Shown: piece after piece, positions 1 to 8,152 of the stretch
How the letters are laid out: each line of letters opens with the position of its first letter
Position numbering within the stretch: position 1 is the stretch's first letter
Source: Paraburkholderia sp. DHOC27
GTDB taxonomy: Bacteria; Pseudomonadota; Gammaproteobacteria; Burkholderiales; Burkholderiaceae
Assembly: GCF_003429005.1 (NCBI RefSeq)
Contig: NZ_QVQV01000001.1
Span: 1,598,903-1,662,902, forward strand
DNA: 64,000 nucleotides
Reading direction: 5' to 3'
Notes under the pieces: model-generated
Told to the model about the DNA's origin: nothing
The model's input: the letters and a program-made list of their open reading frames with translations, nothing else
Database searches by the model: none
Translations under genes and position numbers: made by a program

Positions 1-750
1 TGCATAGCGCGACTGGATCTCGAAGGCCACCTCATTGGCGCCGCCGTGTTTCGGACCGCGCAGCGCGCCGATCGCGCCGGTGAGCGCCGAGTACATGTCC
101 GAGCCCGTGCCGGCAATCACGCGGCCGGTGAAGGTCGACGCGTTGAATTCGTGCTCGGCGTACAGGTTCAGCGACGTATGCATCGCCTCGACCCACGACT
201 TCGACGGCTCGACGCCGTGCAGCAGATGCAGGAAGTGGCCGCCGATCGAATCGTCGTCGGTCTCCACCTCGATGCGCTTGCCGTTGTGCGAGTAGTGGTA
301 CCAGTAGAGCAGCATCGAGCCGAGCGAGGCCATCAGCCGGTCGGCGATGTCACGCGCGCCGGGCAGGTTGTGGTCGTCCTTTTCGGGCAGCACGGTGCCG
401 AGCACGGAGACGCCGGTGCGCATCACGTCCATCGGATGCGCGGCGGCAGGAATCCATTCCAGCGCGGCTTTCACGTTGGCAGGCAGGCCGCGCAGCGCCT
501 TGAGTTTGGCCTTGTAGGCGGTCAATTCGGCCGGGGTGGGCAGCTTCTCGTGCACCAGCAGATAGGCGATTTCCTCGAACTCGCAGGTGCTGGCGATATC
601 GAGAATGTCATAGCCGCGGTAGTGCAGGTCGTTGCCTGTCTTGCCCACGGTGCACAGCGCGGTGTTGCCCGCGGTCACGCCCGAGAGTGCGACAGATTTC
701 TTCGGTTTGAATGCGCCGGGTGCTGCGGTGCTGTTGTCTGCTTCGCTCAT
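1..750 (-). CDS. prpC: 2-methylcitrate synthase PrpC (3' end outside window)
   Basis: The minus strand reads open from an ATG at 748-750 to the left edge, so the C-terminal part is missing. It condenses propionyl-CoA with oxaloacetate to 2-methylcitrate, the first step of the cytoplasmic methylcitrate cycle. The visible 250 residues match the N-terminal half of the citrate synthase family: the early GYDILDIA segment, then HPMDVMRT, HNLPGARDIADRLMASLGSM, and the GGHFLHLLHG and EHEFNASTF stretches characteristic of PrpC-type enzymes. It lies 30 bases downstream of prpB on the same strand and is almost certainly co-transcribed with it from the sigma-54 promoter in front of prpB. Recognition is from family motifs and the prpB/prpR context. 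Confidence 0.93.
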   Translation of the reverse strand, partial: MSEADNSTAAPGAFKPKKSVALSGVTAGNTALCTVGKTGNDLHYRGYDILDIASTCEFEEIAYLLVHEKLPTPAELTAYKAKLKALRGLPANVKAALEWIPAAAHPMDVMRTGVSVLGTVLPEKDDHNLPGARDIADRLMASLGSMLLYWYHYSHNGKRIEVETDDDSIGGHFLHLLHGVEPSKSWVEAMHTSLNLYAEHEFNASTFTGRVIAGTGSDMYSALTGAIGALRGPKHGGANEVAFEIQSRYA

Positions 751-780
751 GGTGTCGTCCTCTGAATCCTCTATGCGGGG

Positions 781-1695
781 TTACTTGTGTGCGGCGAACA
801 GCGCGTCGAGTTTTTCTTCGTACGCGTGATAGCCGAGATATTTGTACAGATCGGCGCGCGTCTGCATGGTTCCGACAGCGGCTTTCTGCGTGCCGTCGCG
901 CTGCACGGTCTCGTAGAAGTTGAGCGCGGCGGCGTTCATGGCGCGGTAGGCCCCGCAGCAGTACAAAGCGATATCCACGTTGGCGTCGCGCAGCTCGGTG
1001 GTGGTGAAGAAAGGCGTGGAGCCGAACTCGGTCAGGTTGGCGAGAATCGGCACCTTCACGGCGGCCTTGAAGCGGCGGTATTCGTCGAGCGTCTGCATGG
1101 CTTCGGGGAAGATCATGTCCGCGCCCGCTTCCACGTAGGCAACGGCGCGCTCGATCGCGGCGTCGATGCCTTCGGTGGCGCCCGCGTCGGTGCGCGCCAT
1201 GATCACGAACTGATCGTCAGTGCGGGCGTCGACCGCGGCTTTCACGCGGTCCACCATTTCTTCCTTCGGCACCACTTCCTTGCCAGGACGATGGCCGCAA
1301 CGCTTTTGCCCGACCTGATCTTCGAGGTGCACGGCGGCGACGCCCGCCTTGATGAACGAGCGCACCGTGCGCGCGATGTTGAAGGCGCCGCCCCAGCCAG
1401 TGTCGATGTCGACCAGCAGCGGCAGGTTGGTCGCATCCGTGATGCGGCGCGCGTCGATCAACACGTCGTCCATCGTGCTGATGCCGAGGTCCGGCATGCC
1501 GAGCGAGTTTGCGGCCACACCGCCGCCAGACAGATACAGCGCCTTGAAGCCGACCGCTTCGGCCATTTTCGCCGCGTAGGCGGTGATGGCGCCGACGACT
1601 TGCAGGGGTTGCCCTTCTGCGACCGCCGTGCGGAATTTCGCACCTGCGCTGAACGGTTGTTTGACTGGCTGTTTGACTGATTGATTCGAGCTCAC
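781..1695 (-). CDS. prpB: 2-methylisocitrate lyase PrpB
   Basis: This 304-residue protein belongs to the isocitrate lyase/PEP mutase superfamily and cleaves 2-methylisocitrate to pyruvate and succinate. The family hallmark [10 protein letters not shown] is present with the catalytic cysteine near residue 133, together with the metal-binding DIDTGWGG and ARTDA segments. The start is a GTG at 1693-1695 preceded by GGGAGAA at a good spacing. It is the first gene of the prpB-prpC unit and diverges from prpR. Length is normal for the family (about 290-300). Confidence 0.96.
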   Translation of the reverse strand: MSSNQSVKQPVKQPFSAGAKFRTAVAEGQPLQVVGAITAYAAKMAEAVGFKALYLSGGGVAANSLGMPDLGISTMDDVLIDARRITDATNLPLLVDIDTGWGGAFNIARTVRSFIKAGVAAVHLEDQVGQKRCGHRPGKEVVPKEEMVDRVKAAVDARTDDQFVIMARTDAGATEGIDAAIERAVAYVEAGADMIFPEAMQTLDEYRRFKAAVKVPILANLTEFGSTPFFTTTELRDANVDIALYCCGAYRAMNAAALNFYETVQRDGTQKAAVGTMQTRADLYKYLGYHAYEEKLDALFAAHK

Positions 1696-1726
1696 GTGTT
1701 CTCCCGGTGAAGTTGAGCGCCATTAG

Positions 1727-1742
1727 TGCAAGGAGCAGGCCA
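1727..1742 (-). promoter_or_regulatory. sigma-54 (-24/-12) promoter of prpBC
   Basis: On the minus strand the sequence reads TGGCCTGCTCCTTGCA. It has the invariant GG and GC dinucleotides with exactly 10 bases between them, and matches the RpoN consensus TGGCACG-N4-TTGCA at all but two of its twelve defined positions. It lies 31 bases upstream of the prpB start. PrpR, encoded divergently, is a sigma-54 activator with an intact GAFTGA loop, so promoter and activator fit each other. Confidence 0.85.
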
Positions 1743-1807
1743 GTCAACGCGCTCGGGGCTAACCCTTTGATTTCTCTTAAGTTTGGCAAGCGCGACAAGC
1801 GGGCTCG

Positions 1808-1843
1808 TATTTCAGTTGTGAAATAATCAATTTCAAAATTGAT
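1808..1843. promoter_or_regulatory. two abutting palindromes, probable PrpR upstream activating sites
   Basis: Two 18-bp inverted repeats sit back to back. Positions 1808-1825 read TATTTCA-GTTG-TGAAATA. Positions 1826-1843 read ATCAATTT-CA-AAATTGAT. Both share a TTTCA core. They lie about 65-115 bases upstream of the sigma-54 promoter, the usual place for an enhancer. Assignment to PrpR is inferred from location and dyad symmetry. Confidence 0.7.
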
Positions 1844-1913
1844 ATGCAAGGTTCATAATGAGTTTTTCTGTTTTTTAGCGCGTGCCGGGCGTTGCCCTGC
1901 CGCGCCGCCTGCC

Positions 1914-3869
1914 ATGACCCGTTCTTTCGAACCCAGCCCCCGGCCGCGCGTCTGGGCGATGGGCATTAGCCGGTTGCGCGACTTGTTTCGCGATATCGCC
2001 GGCGAATACGACGCGCGTGCCGACGTGCGCGTGGTCGCGCGCGGCTTCGAGGATGCCGTGCACGCCATTGCCTCGGCGGGGGACCAGCGTCCGGATATCG
2101 TCGTGGCGGGCGGCTCGAACGGCACGTACCTGAAGTCGCGTATCGACCTGCCCGTCGTACTGATCAACCCGACCGGCTTCGACGTGATGCATGCGTTGGC
2201 GCGGGCGCGCCGCGATGCCTCGCAGGTTGCGCTCGTCACGTATGGCGAGACGCCCGCCGAGGTACGCCGGTTCGTGGCGGCGTATGGGCTCGATGTGGTG
2301 TTCGCGTCGTACGAATCGGCGCAGGACGCCGAGGCGTGCGTGCTCGATCTGCGCGATCGTGGCGTGGGCACCATCGTGGGTCCCGGCCTCGTCACGGATC
2401 TGGCGGCGAAGGCTGGCATGGATGCCGTGTTCCTCTATTCGCGCGCGTCGGTTCGGGCTGCCTTCGATACCGCGCTGGAGGTGACCCAGGCCACGTGGGG
2501 AGAGGCCGTGCGGCGTCACCGGCTGGACAACGTGCTGCAGCATCTGCGCGACGGCGTGGTTGCGCTGGATGCGCAAGGACGCGTCGAAGCGATCAACCAG
2601 CGGCTGGCCGCGGTGCTCGGCATCGAGCCTGCCGCCGCCGCCGGACGTGCGTTGTCCGACCTCGCGCCCGATCTCTCGGATGCGGTGCCGGACCTCGAGG
2701 GCGAGTCGCTCGAAACGCTGCGTGGTGTCAGTTATGTCGTGCATCGCGGGCCGCTGGTGGACAACGGCGTGACCACCGGCACGGTGCTGACGTTTCAGGA
2801 ATCGCGCGCGGTCGAACGGCTCGATCGCACGTTGCGCTCGCGGCAACGCGCGCAGCAGTTCGTCGCGCGTTACCGGCTCGACGATCTGGTGGGCACGTGT
2901 GCGGCCATCGAGCGCGTGCGGCAACTCGTGCAACGCTATGCGAAGTCGGATGCCACGGCGCTGATCCGCGGCGAAAGCGGTACGGGCAAGGAGATGGTCG
3001 CGCAGAGTCTGCATCAACTGAGCCCGCGGCGTGACTTTCCGTTCGTCGCGCTCAATTGCGGCGCGTTTCCCGAAGCGCTGCTGGAGAGCGAACTGTTCGG
3101 CTACGAAGAAGGTGCGTTCACCGGCGCGCGACGTGGCGGCAAAGCCGGGTTGATCGAAGCGGCGCATCGCGGCACGCTGTTTCTCGACGAAATTGGCGAG
3201 ATGCCGTTGCCATTGCAAAGCCGTCTGCTGCGCGTGTTGCAGGAGCGCGAGGTGGTGCGGCTCGGGTCGACGGAGCCGACGCGCATCGACGTGCGCATCG
3301 TCGCGGCGACACATCGCGCGTTGACTGCGGCAGTGGAAGAGGGCGAATTCCGCACCGATCTGTACTACCGCCTCAACATTCTCAACATTGCGCTACCGCC
3401 GTTGCGCGATCGTCTGACGGACATCATGCCGCTCGCGGCCGAGTTACTGCTGCAGTCCGCGCGGCGCGAAGCACGTCTTGTCGCGCGGATTCGCAGCACC
3501 CGGGAAGCCCTCGACGTGCTCACGCCAGTCGGCGACGCGCTGCGCCGTCATACGTGGCCGGGTAATGTGCGTGAACTGCAAAACGTGATTGAACGGATTA
3601 CCGTCGAGCTGGCCGATTCGGATACCGAAGAAGCACATTTGACCGACGCGGTTTTGCAGTCAATTGCACCGGAGTTGTTCGAACTTCGCGCATCCAGTGA
3701 GTCCGCCGATGCACCGGCGGCATTGACGTTGCGCCAACGCAGCCGGCGCGTCGAGGCCGATCAGATTCGGGCCGCGCTCGAGGCATTCAATGGTGACAGG
3801 GATCGTGTGTGTGAAGAGCTCGGCATCAGCAAGACGACGCTGTGGCGCAAGCTGAGTGCAACGGAGTGA
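1914..3869 (+). CDS. prpR: propionate catabolism sigma-54 activator PrpR
   Basis: This 651-residue sigma-54-dependent activator of the methylcitrate genes senses 2-methylcitrate in characterised relatives. Order: PrpR_N sensor domain (about residues 15-190, with the AGGSNGTYLKSR segment), a PAS-like domain (about 205-300, LDNVLQHLRDGVVALDAQGRV), AAA+ domain with Walker A GESGTGKE at 353-360, the sigma-54-contacting GAFTGA at 400-405 and Walker B LFLDEIGE, then a C-terminal Fis-type helix-turn-helix (FNGDRDRVCEELGISKTTLWR). E. coli PrpR is about 528 residues and lacks the PAS insertion. The frame is open upstream from a TTG at 1839, but the first ATG is at 1914. No strong ribosome binding site precedes it. 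A 6-codon ORF (MSFSVF) begins at 1858 in the leader. Confidence 0.92.
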   Translation: MTRSFEPSPRPRVWAMGISRLRDLFRDIAGEYDARADVRVVARGFEDAVHAIASAGDQRPDIVVAGGSNGTYLKSRIDLPVVLINPTGFDVMHALARARRDASQVALVTYGETPAEVRRFVAAYGLDVVFASYESAQDAEACVLDLRDRGVGTIVGPGLVTDLAAKAGMDAVFLYSRASVRAAFDTALEVTQATWGEAVRRHRLDNVLQHLRDGVVALDAQGRVEAINQRLAAVLGIEPAAAAGRALSDLAPDLSDAVPDLEGESLETLRGVSYVVHRGPLVDNGVTTGTVLTFQESRAVERLDRTLRSRQRAQQFVARYRLDDLVGTCAAIERVRQLVQRYAKSDATALIRGESGTGKEMVAQSLHQLSPRRDFPFVALNCGAFPEALLESELFGYEEGAFTGARRGGKAGLIEAAHRGTLFLDEIGEMPLPLQSRLLRVLQEREVVRLGSTEPTRIDVRIVAATHRALTAAVEEGEFRTDLYYRLNILNIALPPLRDRLTDIMPLAAELLLQSARREARLVARIRSTREALDVLTPVGDALRRHTWPGNVRELQNVIERITVELADSDTEEAHLTDAVLQSIAPELFELRASSESADAPAALTLRQRSRRVEADQIRAALEAFNGDRDRVCEELGISKTTLWRKLSATE

Positions 3870-3880
3870 CGCGACTGCCG

Positions 3881-3920
3881 CAGCGCTAATCGGCCCTAAT
3901 CCGCGCTAATCCGCGTGAAT
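3881..3920 (+). repeat. 10-bp tandem repeat after the prpR stop, a stop codon in each unit
   Basis: Four 10-bp units follow the prpR stop (3867-3869) by 11 bases: CAGCGCTAAT, CGGCCCTAAT, CCGCGCTAAT, CCGCGTGAAT. Each contains TAA or TGA (3887, 3897, 3907, 3916), and the stops cover all three reading frames. More TGA triplets in a looser repeat (CTGAATCGCC, GTGAATTGAC) continue to about 3955. No hairpin or T-run is present, so this is not an ordinary intrinsic terminator. Confidence 0.7.
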
Positions 3921-4127
3921 CATCGCGACTCTGAATCGCCGTGAATTGACCTGACTCAACATGACAACCGCATGATGAAGTGCGCTTGTCCGCCTTCACA
4001 ATTCTGCAATGTCCCGGCGGGATAAACGCCTAAGATGTCATAGGCACGCATGCTTCTCCGCGGCATGTTGCTCCCGCACTCTCTGCGCATTTTCTACGCG
4101 CTCTCTGACTATTCAGGAGAATTAAGA

Positions 4128-4541
4128 ATGAGCATTTTTGGTGATATCGTGAACAAGCTGTTCCACAAGGCAAAGCCGGAAGCGCAGCCGCCCGCTGTGG
4201 AAGCAACGCCTGATCCTGCTGTGGCACAAGCCGCTGCGCAAGCGGCCGCTCCGGCGGCGGCACCCGCACCGGCGCCGCTCGCCGATGTCGATGTGGCCGT
4301 CGTCATGGATCAGTTTGTCAGCGAAAGCGGCCAGACCTTGAACTGGCGTACGTCCATTGTCGATACGCTGAAGGCGCTCGGCGTCGACAGCAGCCTCGAT
4401 CATCGCAAGCAGCTTGCCAAGGAACTGAACTACACCGGCGACACGAACGATTCCGCCAGCATGAACATCTGGCTGCACAAGCAGGTGATGCAGGCGCTGG
4501 CCGCCAATGGCGGCAAGCTGCCGGCAGATCTGGCGGCCTGA
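4128..4541 (+). CDS. DUF3597 family protein
   Basis: This 137-residue protein starts MSIFGDIVNKLFHK, the typical opening of DUF3597 proteins. A flexible Ala/Pro-rich linker (about residues 15-50) follows, then the conserved domain with VVMDQFVSESGQTLNWRTSI, DTLKALGVDSS and LAKELNYTGD. The function of the family is not established, and there is no signal peptide. The start at 4128 is chosen over the upstream open frame because CAGGAGAA lies at the right distance and the family motif begins at this Met. It appears to be a single-gene unit ending in a strong terminator. Confidence 0.85.
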   Translation: MSIFGDIVNKLFHKAKPEAQPPAVEATPDPAVAQAAAQAAAPAAAPAPAPLADVDVAVVMDQFVSESGQTLNWRTSIVDTLKALGVDSSLDHRKQLAKELNYTGDTNDSASMNIWLHKQVMQALAANGGKLPADLAA

Positions 4542-4620
4542 GCGGCAGATTCACAGACGCAATCAATGGGTTCACCGGCGCGCATGACGCCGCGCTGGCA
4601 GCAGCAGCCCGGTAAGCCGA

Positions 4621-4652
4621 ACGACCCGCGCAACCTCGCGGGTCGTTTTTTT
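4621..4652 (+). terminator. intrinsic terminator of the DUF3597 gene
   Basis: ACGACCCGCG (4621-4630) pairs perfectly with CGCGGGTCGT (4637-4646) across a 6-base loop, and a run of seven T follows. Confidence 0.9.
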
Positions 4653-4683
4653 CGCCGCGAAGCGAGACCGCTTCGTGCAGCCC

Positions 4684-5082
4684 TTACTGCTTCTCGACCG
4701 TTTTCAATAGCTGCGCAACCTGTCCGTGCGCATGCAGGATGGTGGAGCTTGCCTGCAACAACGGCAGGTAGCGCGGCAAAAATGCATTGTCGTGCGCATC
4801 TGCGGCAAACAGGCCCGTGACGGCTTCTACCGCGCCGACGCGATCGACAGCCGTGGCCTCCTTGTCATCGAGGATCTCATCCACGTTGGCGATCACCGTG
4901 GAAAGCGGTGTGAGCCAGCGAAACCCCGAACCGTTGATCAGCACCTGCAGGAACGCCGCCGGCGTCACCGGACCGAACTCCTTTTCGTACGACGCACGCT
5001 CGTGATCGAGAATGGCCTTATGCAGGGTCAGCAGCGGCTTGCGGACCTCCGCGAGAAACTGGGTGGCTTGCTGATCGGTCAT
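4684..5082 (-). CDS. conserved hypothetical protein, helical, 132 aa
   Basis: This soluble, probably all-helical protein has no signal peptide or membrane segment. Visible features are a central FRWLTPLSTVIANVDEIL segment and regularly spaced Leu/Ala heptads. I recognise it only as a small protein of unknown function seen in Burkholderiaceae and other proteobacteria. It is a monocistronic minus-strand gene convergent with the DUF3597 gene, and the terminator at 4621-4652 lies between their ends. Confidence 0.7.
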   Translation of the reverse strand: MTDQQATQFLAEVRKPLLTLHKAILDHERASYEKEFGPVTPAAFLQVLINGSGFRWLTPLSTVIANVDEILDDKEATAVDRVGAVEAVTGLFAADAHDNAFLPRYLPLLQASSTILHAHGQVAQLLKTVEKQ

Positions 5083-5417
5083 GGCGTGGCTCCAGGAAAA
5101 TGGTCATGGGTCTTACGGTCATCCTAACAAAACCCGGCGTGGCGTAACGGCCTGTGCGTGCCCCGCAGCCGCCCTGGGCAGCCGTTCGGACAAATTTTTA
5201 CGGCGACGCTACAATTTCGTCGCCACTCGCGCCATTGTCTGGCATCGCGGTCTCAATCCCTCCTGGGCCGCGTATCTATCTGGATCATGTGGCAGCGTCA
5301 GCACAGCACCCGTATTAGACCGGCACGCTGGATCAATGCAGCGCTGCAAGGTCGTTTAGTTCGATGTCGTCGTATAAAACGTTCAAAAAAGAAAAACCCA
5401 CAACTGGAGTTGCACGG
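5083..5417. other. intergenic region upstream of the molybdenum hydroxylase operon
   Basis: This 335-base gap between two divergent genes must hold promoters for both. A possible plus-strand -10 TACAAT lies at 5210-5215 with a weak -35-like TTCGGA at 5185-5190. The last 60 bases before the operon are A-rich and end in a ribosome binding site ACTGGAG. I see no convincing operator palindrome or small gene. Confidence 0.4.
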
Positions 5418-5873
5418 ATGACAACGCTCACTATCAATGGCCAGACGCATACCGTCGACGCACCGCCGGATATGCCTCTGCTGTGGGTCCTGCGGGATCT
5501 GGTCGGTCTGACCGGCACCAAGTTTGGCTGCGGCATCGCGCAGTGCGGCGCGTGCACGGTGCATCTGGACGGCGCGGCGGTGCGCTCGTGCGTGCTGCCG
5601 GTGGCGGCGGTGGGTGACAAAAAGATCACCACCATCGAAGCCGTTGGCGACACGCCCGCCGGCAAGAAGGTGCAGGAAGCCTGGCGGCAGATCGACGTGG
5701 TGCAGTGCGGCTACTGCCAGTCGGGTCAGGTGATGGCGGCGGCCTCGCTGCTCACCCAGAACCCCGATCCCTCCGATGCGGATATCGACGCGGCTATGGC
5801 CGGCAACATCTGCCGCTGTGGCACCTACAACCGCATCCGTGCGGCAATCAAGCAAGCAGCAAAGGAGGCTTGA
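5418..5873 (+). CDS. molybdenum hydroxylase small subunit, two 2Fe-2S clusters (IorA/NicA-like)
   Basis: This 151-residue electron-transfer subunit belongs to a xanthine-oxidase-family enzyme. The plant-ferredoxin-like cluster uses C38, C43, C46 and C58 (CGIAQCGAC...C). The second, helical cluster uses C97, C100, C132 and C134 (CGYC and CRC). It passes electrons from the Mo subunit encoded next to the cytochrome c encoded third. Similar two- or three-subunit enzymes include isoquinoline 1-oxidoreductase, nicotinate dehydrogenase and membrane-bound aldehyde dehydrogenases. The substrate cannot be told from sequence. The start at 5418 is supported by the ribosome binding site and by alignment of the MTTLTINGQ opening. 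Its final codons contain AAAGGAGG, the ribosome binding site for the next gene. Confidence 0.93.
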   Translation: MTTLTINGQTHTVDAPPDMPLLWVLRDLVGLTGTKFGCGIAQCGACTVHLDGAAVRSCVLPVAAVGDKKITTIEAVGDTPAGKKVQEAWRQIDVVQCGYCQSGQVMAAASLLTQNPDPSDADIDAAMAGNICRCGTYNRIRAAIKQAAKEA

Positions 5874-5874
5874 T

Positions 5875-8139
5875 ATGTCGCAAGGATTGCTTGATGCGCA
5901 GAACGGCGCCAAAGCCGACACGGCCAGCCCGCGTTTTTCCCGGCGCACCTTCCTGAAGTTCAGCGCCACGGTGAGCGCCGCAGCCGGCGGCGGACTACTG
6001 CTGGGTTTCAGCATGCCCGTGCGCAGTCAGGGCGGCGAGCCACAGGAGGAGGTTCATCCGGGTAAGACCGTGATTGGCGGCGACGCCAGCGAACCGGGAC
6101 CGTCCGGCGTGTTCGCGCCGAACGCGTTCATCCAGATCGATAACACCGGCAAGGTTGCGCTGGTGATTCCGAAAGTCGAGATGGGACAGGGCGTGTATAC
6201 GTCGATTCCGATGCTGATTGCCGAGGAACTCGAGGTGCCGCTCGACAGCGTGACGATCGATCATGCGCCGCCCAACGAGAAACTGTTCACGGATCCCTTG
6301 CTCGGCGGCCAACTGACGGGCGGCTCGACCTCGATCCGCTATGCGTGGGACCCGATGCGCAAAGCTGGTGCGACGGCGCGCGTGCTGCTCATCAATGCCG
6401 CGGCGCAGCAGTGGCAGGTCGATCCGTCCACCTGTCACGCGCAGGCCGGCCAGGTGATTCACGCGGAGAGCAATCGCACTGTGGGCTACGGTCAACTGGT
6501 GGATGCCGCCGCAAAACTGCCGGCGCCGCAGAACGTGCCGCTGAAGGATCCGAAGGACTTCAAGATCATCGGCACCTCGGTCAAACGGCTGGATTCGCCC
6601 GAGAAGGTGGACGGTACCGCCGTGTTCGGTCTCGACGTGCGGCTGCCGGGCATGGTCTACGCCGTGATCGCGACGAGCCCGGTGTTTGGCGGCACGCTGG
6701 CGAGCGTCGACGACACCAATGCGAAAAAGATTCCCGGCGTGCGTCAGGTCGTGAAGGCCGACAACGCCGTGGCGGTGATTGGCGACCATACGTGGGCGGC
6801 CAAACGCGGGCTGGCGGCGCTCGACGTGCAGTGGAACGAAGGGGCGGGCGCCAAGGTGTCGATGCAGCAGATCGTCGACGATCTGTCCGCTGCCGCCGAT
6901 CATGGCACGGGCGCGGTGGCCCGCAAGGATGGCGACGTGACGAAGGCGTTTTCGGACGCCAAGACTCGCGTGGATGCGGTCTATCAGCAGCCGTTTCTCG
7001 CCCACGCCACGATGGAGCCGGTCAACTGCACGGTGCATGTGCGCCCCGATGGCTGCGATATCTGGCTCGGCACCCAGGTGCCCACGCGCATCGTCGATAC
7101 GGCGGTCGCTGTGACCGGCCTGCCGGCCGACAAGATCGTCGTGCATAACCATCTGCTGGGCGGCGGCTTCGGGCGACGTCTGGAGTTCGATATGGCGACC
7201 CAGGCGCTGAAGATCGGCAAGCAGGTGGGCGTGCCGGTCAAGGTCGTCTGGACGCGCGAGGAAGACATCCAGCACGACATGTATCGCCCGTACTACTACG
7301 ACAAGATTTCCGCGGGCCTCGACGCGAATGGCAAGCCGGTGGCCTGGCAGCATCGCATCGTGGGCTCGTCGATTCTCTCGCGCTTCGCACCACCCGCGGT
7401 CAAGAACGGCGTCGATCCAGACGCTGTGGAAGTGGCGTCGGACCTGCCTTACGATCTGCCGAATCAGTTGATCGACTACGTGCGTCAGGAGCCGCACGCT
7501 GTGCCGACCGCCTTCTGGCGCGGCGTCGGGCCTACGCGCAGCACCTTCGTGGTGGAGAGCTTCGTCGACGAACTGGCGGCGCAAGCCAAGGTCGATCCGG
7601 TCAAATACCGGCGCGATCTGCTCGGCAAGTCGCCGCGCGCGCGCAACGTGCTGGACACGGCGACGCAGGCGGCAGGTTGGGGCGGCCCGGCGATGTCGGC
7701 GGGGCAGGGACGCGGCGTGTCGGTGATGCACGCGTTTGGCAGCTTCTTTTCGATGGTGGTCGACGTCACGGTCGATCAGGGCGAGGTGAGCGTGAACCGC
7801 GTGGTGTGCGCGGTGGATTGCGGCATGGTGGTCAACCCGAACACTATCGAGGCACAGGTGCAGGGCGGCATCATCTTCGGCATCACGGCGGCGCTGTATA
7901 GCGAAATCACGATCAAGGACGGCCGCGTTCAGCAGAGCAACTTCACGGATTACCGGATGCTGCGCATGGACCAGTCGCCGCCCATCGACGTGCATATCGT
8001 GAAAAGCACCGAAGCGCCAGGCGGGATTGGCGAACCGGGTACGGCGGCGCTCGCGGCAGCGTTGACCAACGCGATTTTCGCGGCAACCGGCAAGCGTCTG
8101 CGGCAGTTGCCCGTGGGCAGCCAGTTGCAAACCGCCTGA
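5875..8139 (+). CDS. molybdopterin-binding aldehyde/isoquinoline oxidoreductase large subunit
   Basis: This 754-residue catalytic subunit binds molybdopterin cytosine dinucleotide and hydroxylates an aldehyde or N-heterocycle with water-derived oxygen. It opens with a twin-arginine signal (SRRTFLKFSATVSAAAGGG), placing the assembled enzyme in the periplasm. Mo-domain features include VEMGQGVYTSIPMLIAEEL, LGGGFGRRLEFD, the FWRGVGPTRS segment and the C-terminal APGGIGEPGTAAL with the glutamate expected in the active site. The start ATG at 5875 is one base past the stop of the small subunit, so translation is probably coupled. A longer open frame from 5776 overlaps the small subunit and is rejected. 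Confidence 0.93.
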   Translation: MSQGLLDAQNGAKADTASPRFSRRTFLKFSATVSAAAGGGLLLGFSMPVRSQGGEPQEEVHPGKTVIGGDASEPGPSGVFAPNAFIQIDNTGKVALVIPKVEMGQGVYTSIPMLIAEELEVPLDSVTIDHAPPNEKLFTDPLLGGQLTGGSTSIRYAWDPMRKAGATARVLLINAAAQQWQVDPSTCHAQAGQVIHAESNRTVGYGQLVDAAAKLPAPQNVPLKDPKDFKIIGTSVKRLDSPEKVDGTAVFGLDVRLPGMVYAVIATSPVFGGTLASVDDTNAKKIPGVRQVVKADNAVAVIGDHTWAAKRGLAALDVQWNEGAGAKVSMQQIVDDLSAAADHGTGAVARKDGDVTKAFSDAKTRVDAVYQQPFLAHATMEPVNCTVHVRPDGCDIWLGTQVPTRIVDTAVAVTGLPADKIVVHNHLLGGGFGRRLEFDMATQALKIGKQVGVPVKVVWTREEDIQHDMYRPYYYDKISAGLDANGKPVAWQHRIVGSSILSRFAPPAVKNGVDPDAVEVASDLPYDLPNQLIDYVRQEPHAVPTAFWRGVGPTRSTFVVESFVDELAAQAKVDPVKYRRDLLGKSPRARNVLDTATQAAGWGGPAMSAGQGRGVSVMHAFGSFFSMVVDVTVDQGEVSVNRVVCAVDCGMVVNPNTIEAQVQGGIIFGITAALYSEITIKDGRVQQSNFTDYRMLRMDQSPPIDVHIVKSTEAPGGIGEPGTAALAAALTNAIFAATGKRLRQLPVGSQLQTA

Positions 8140-8152
8140 CCGGAGACCGACC

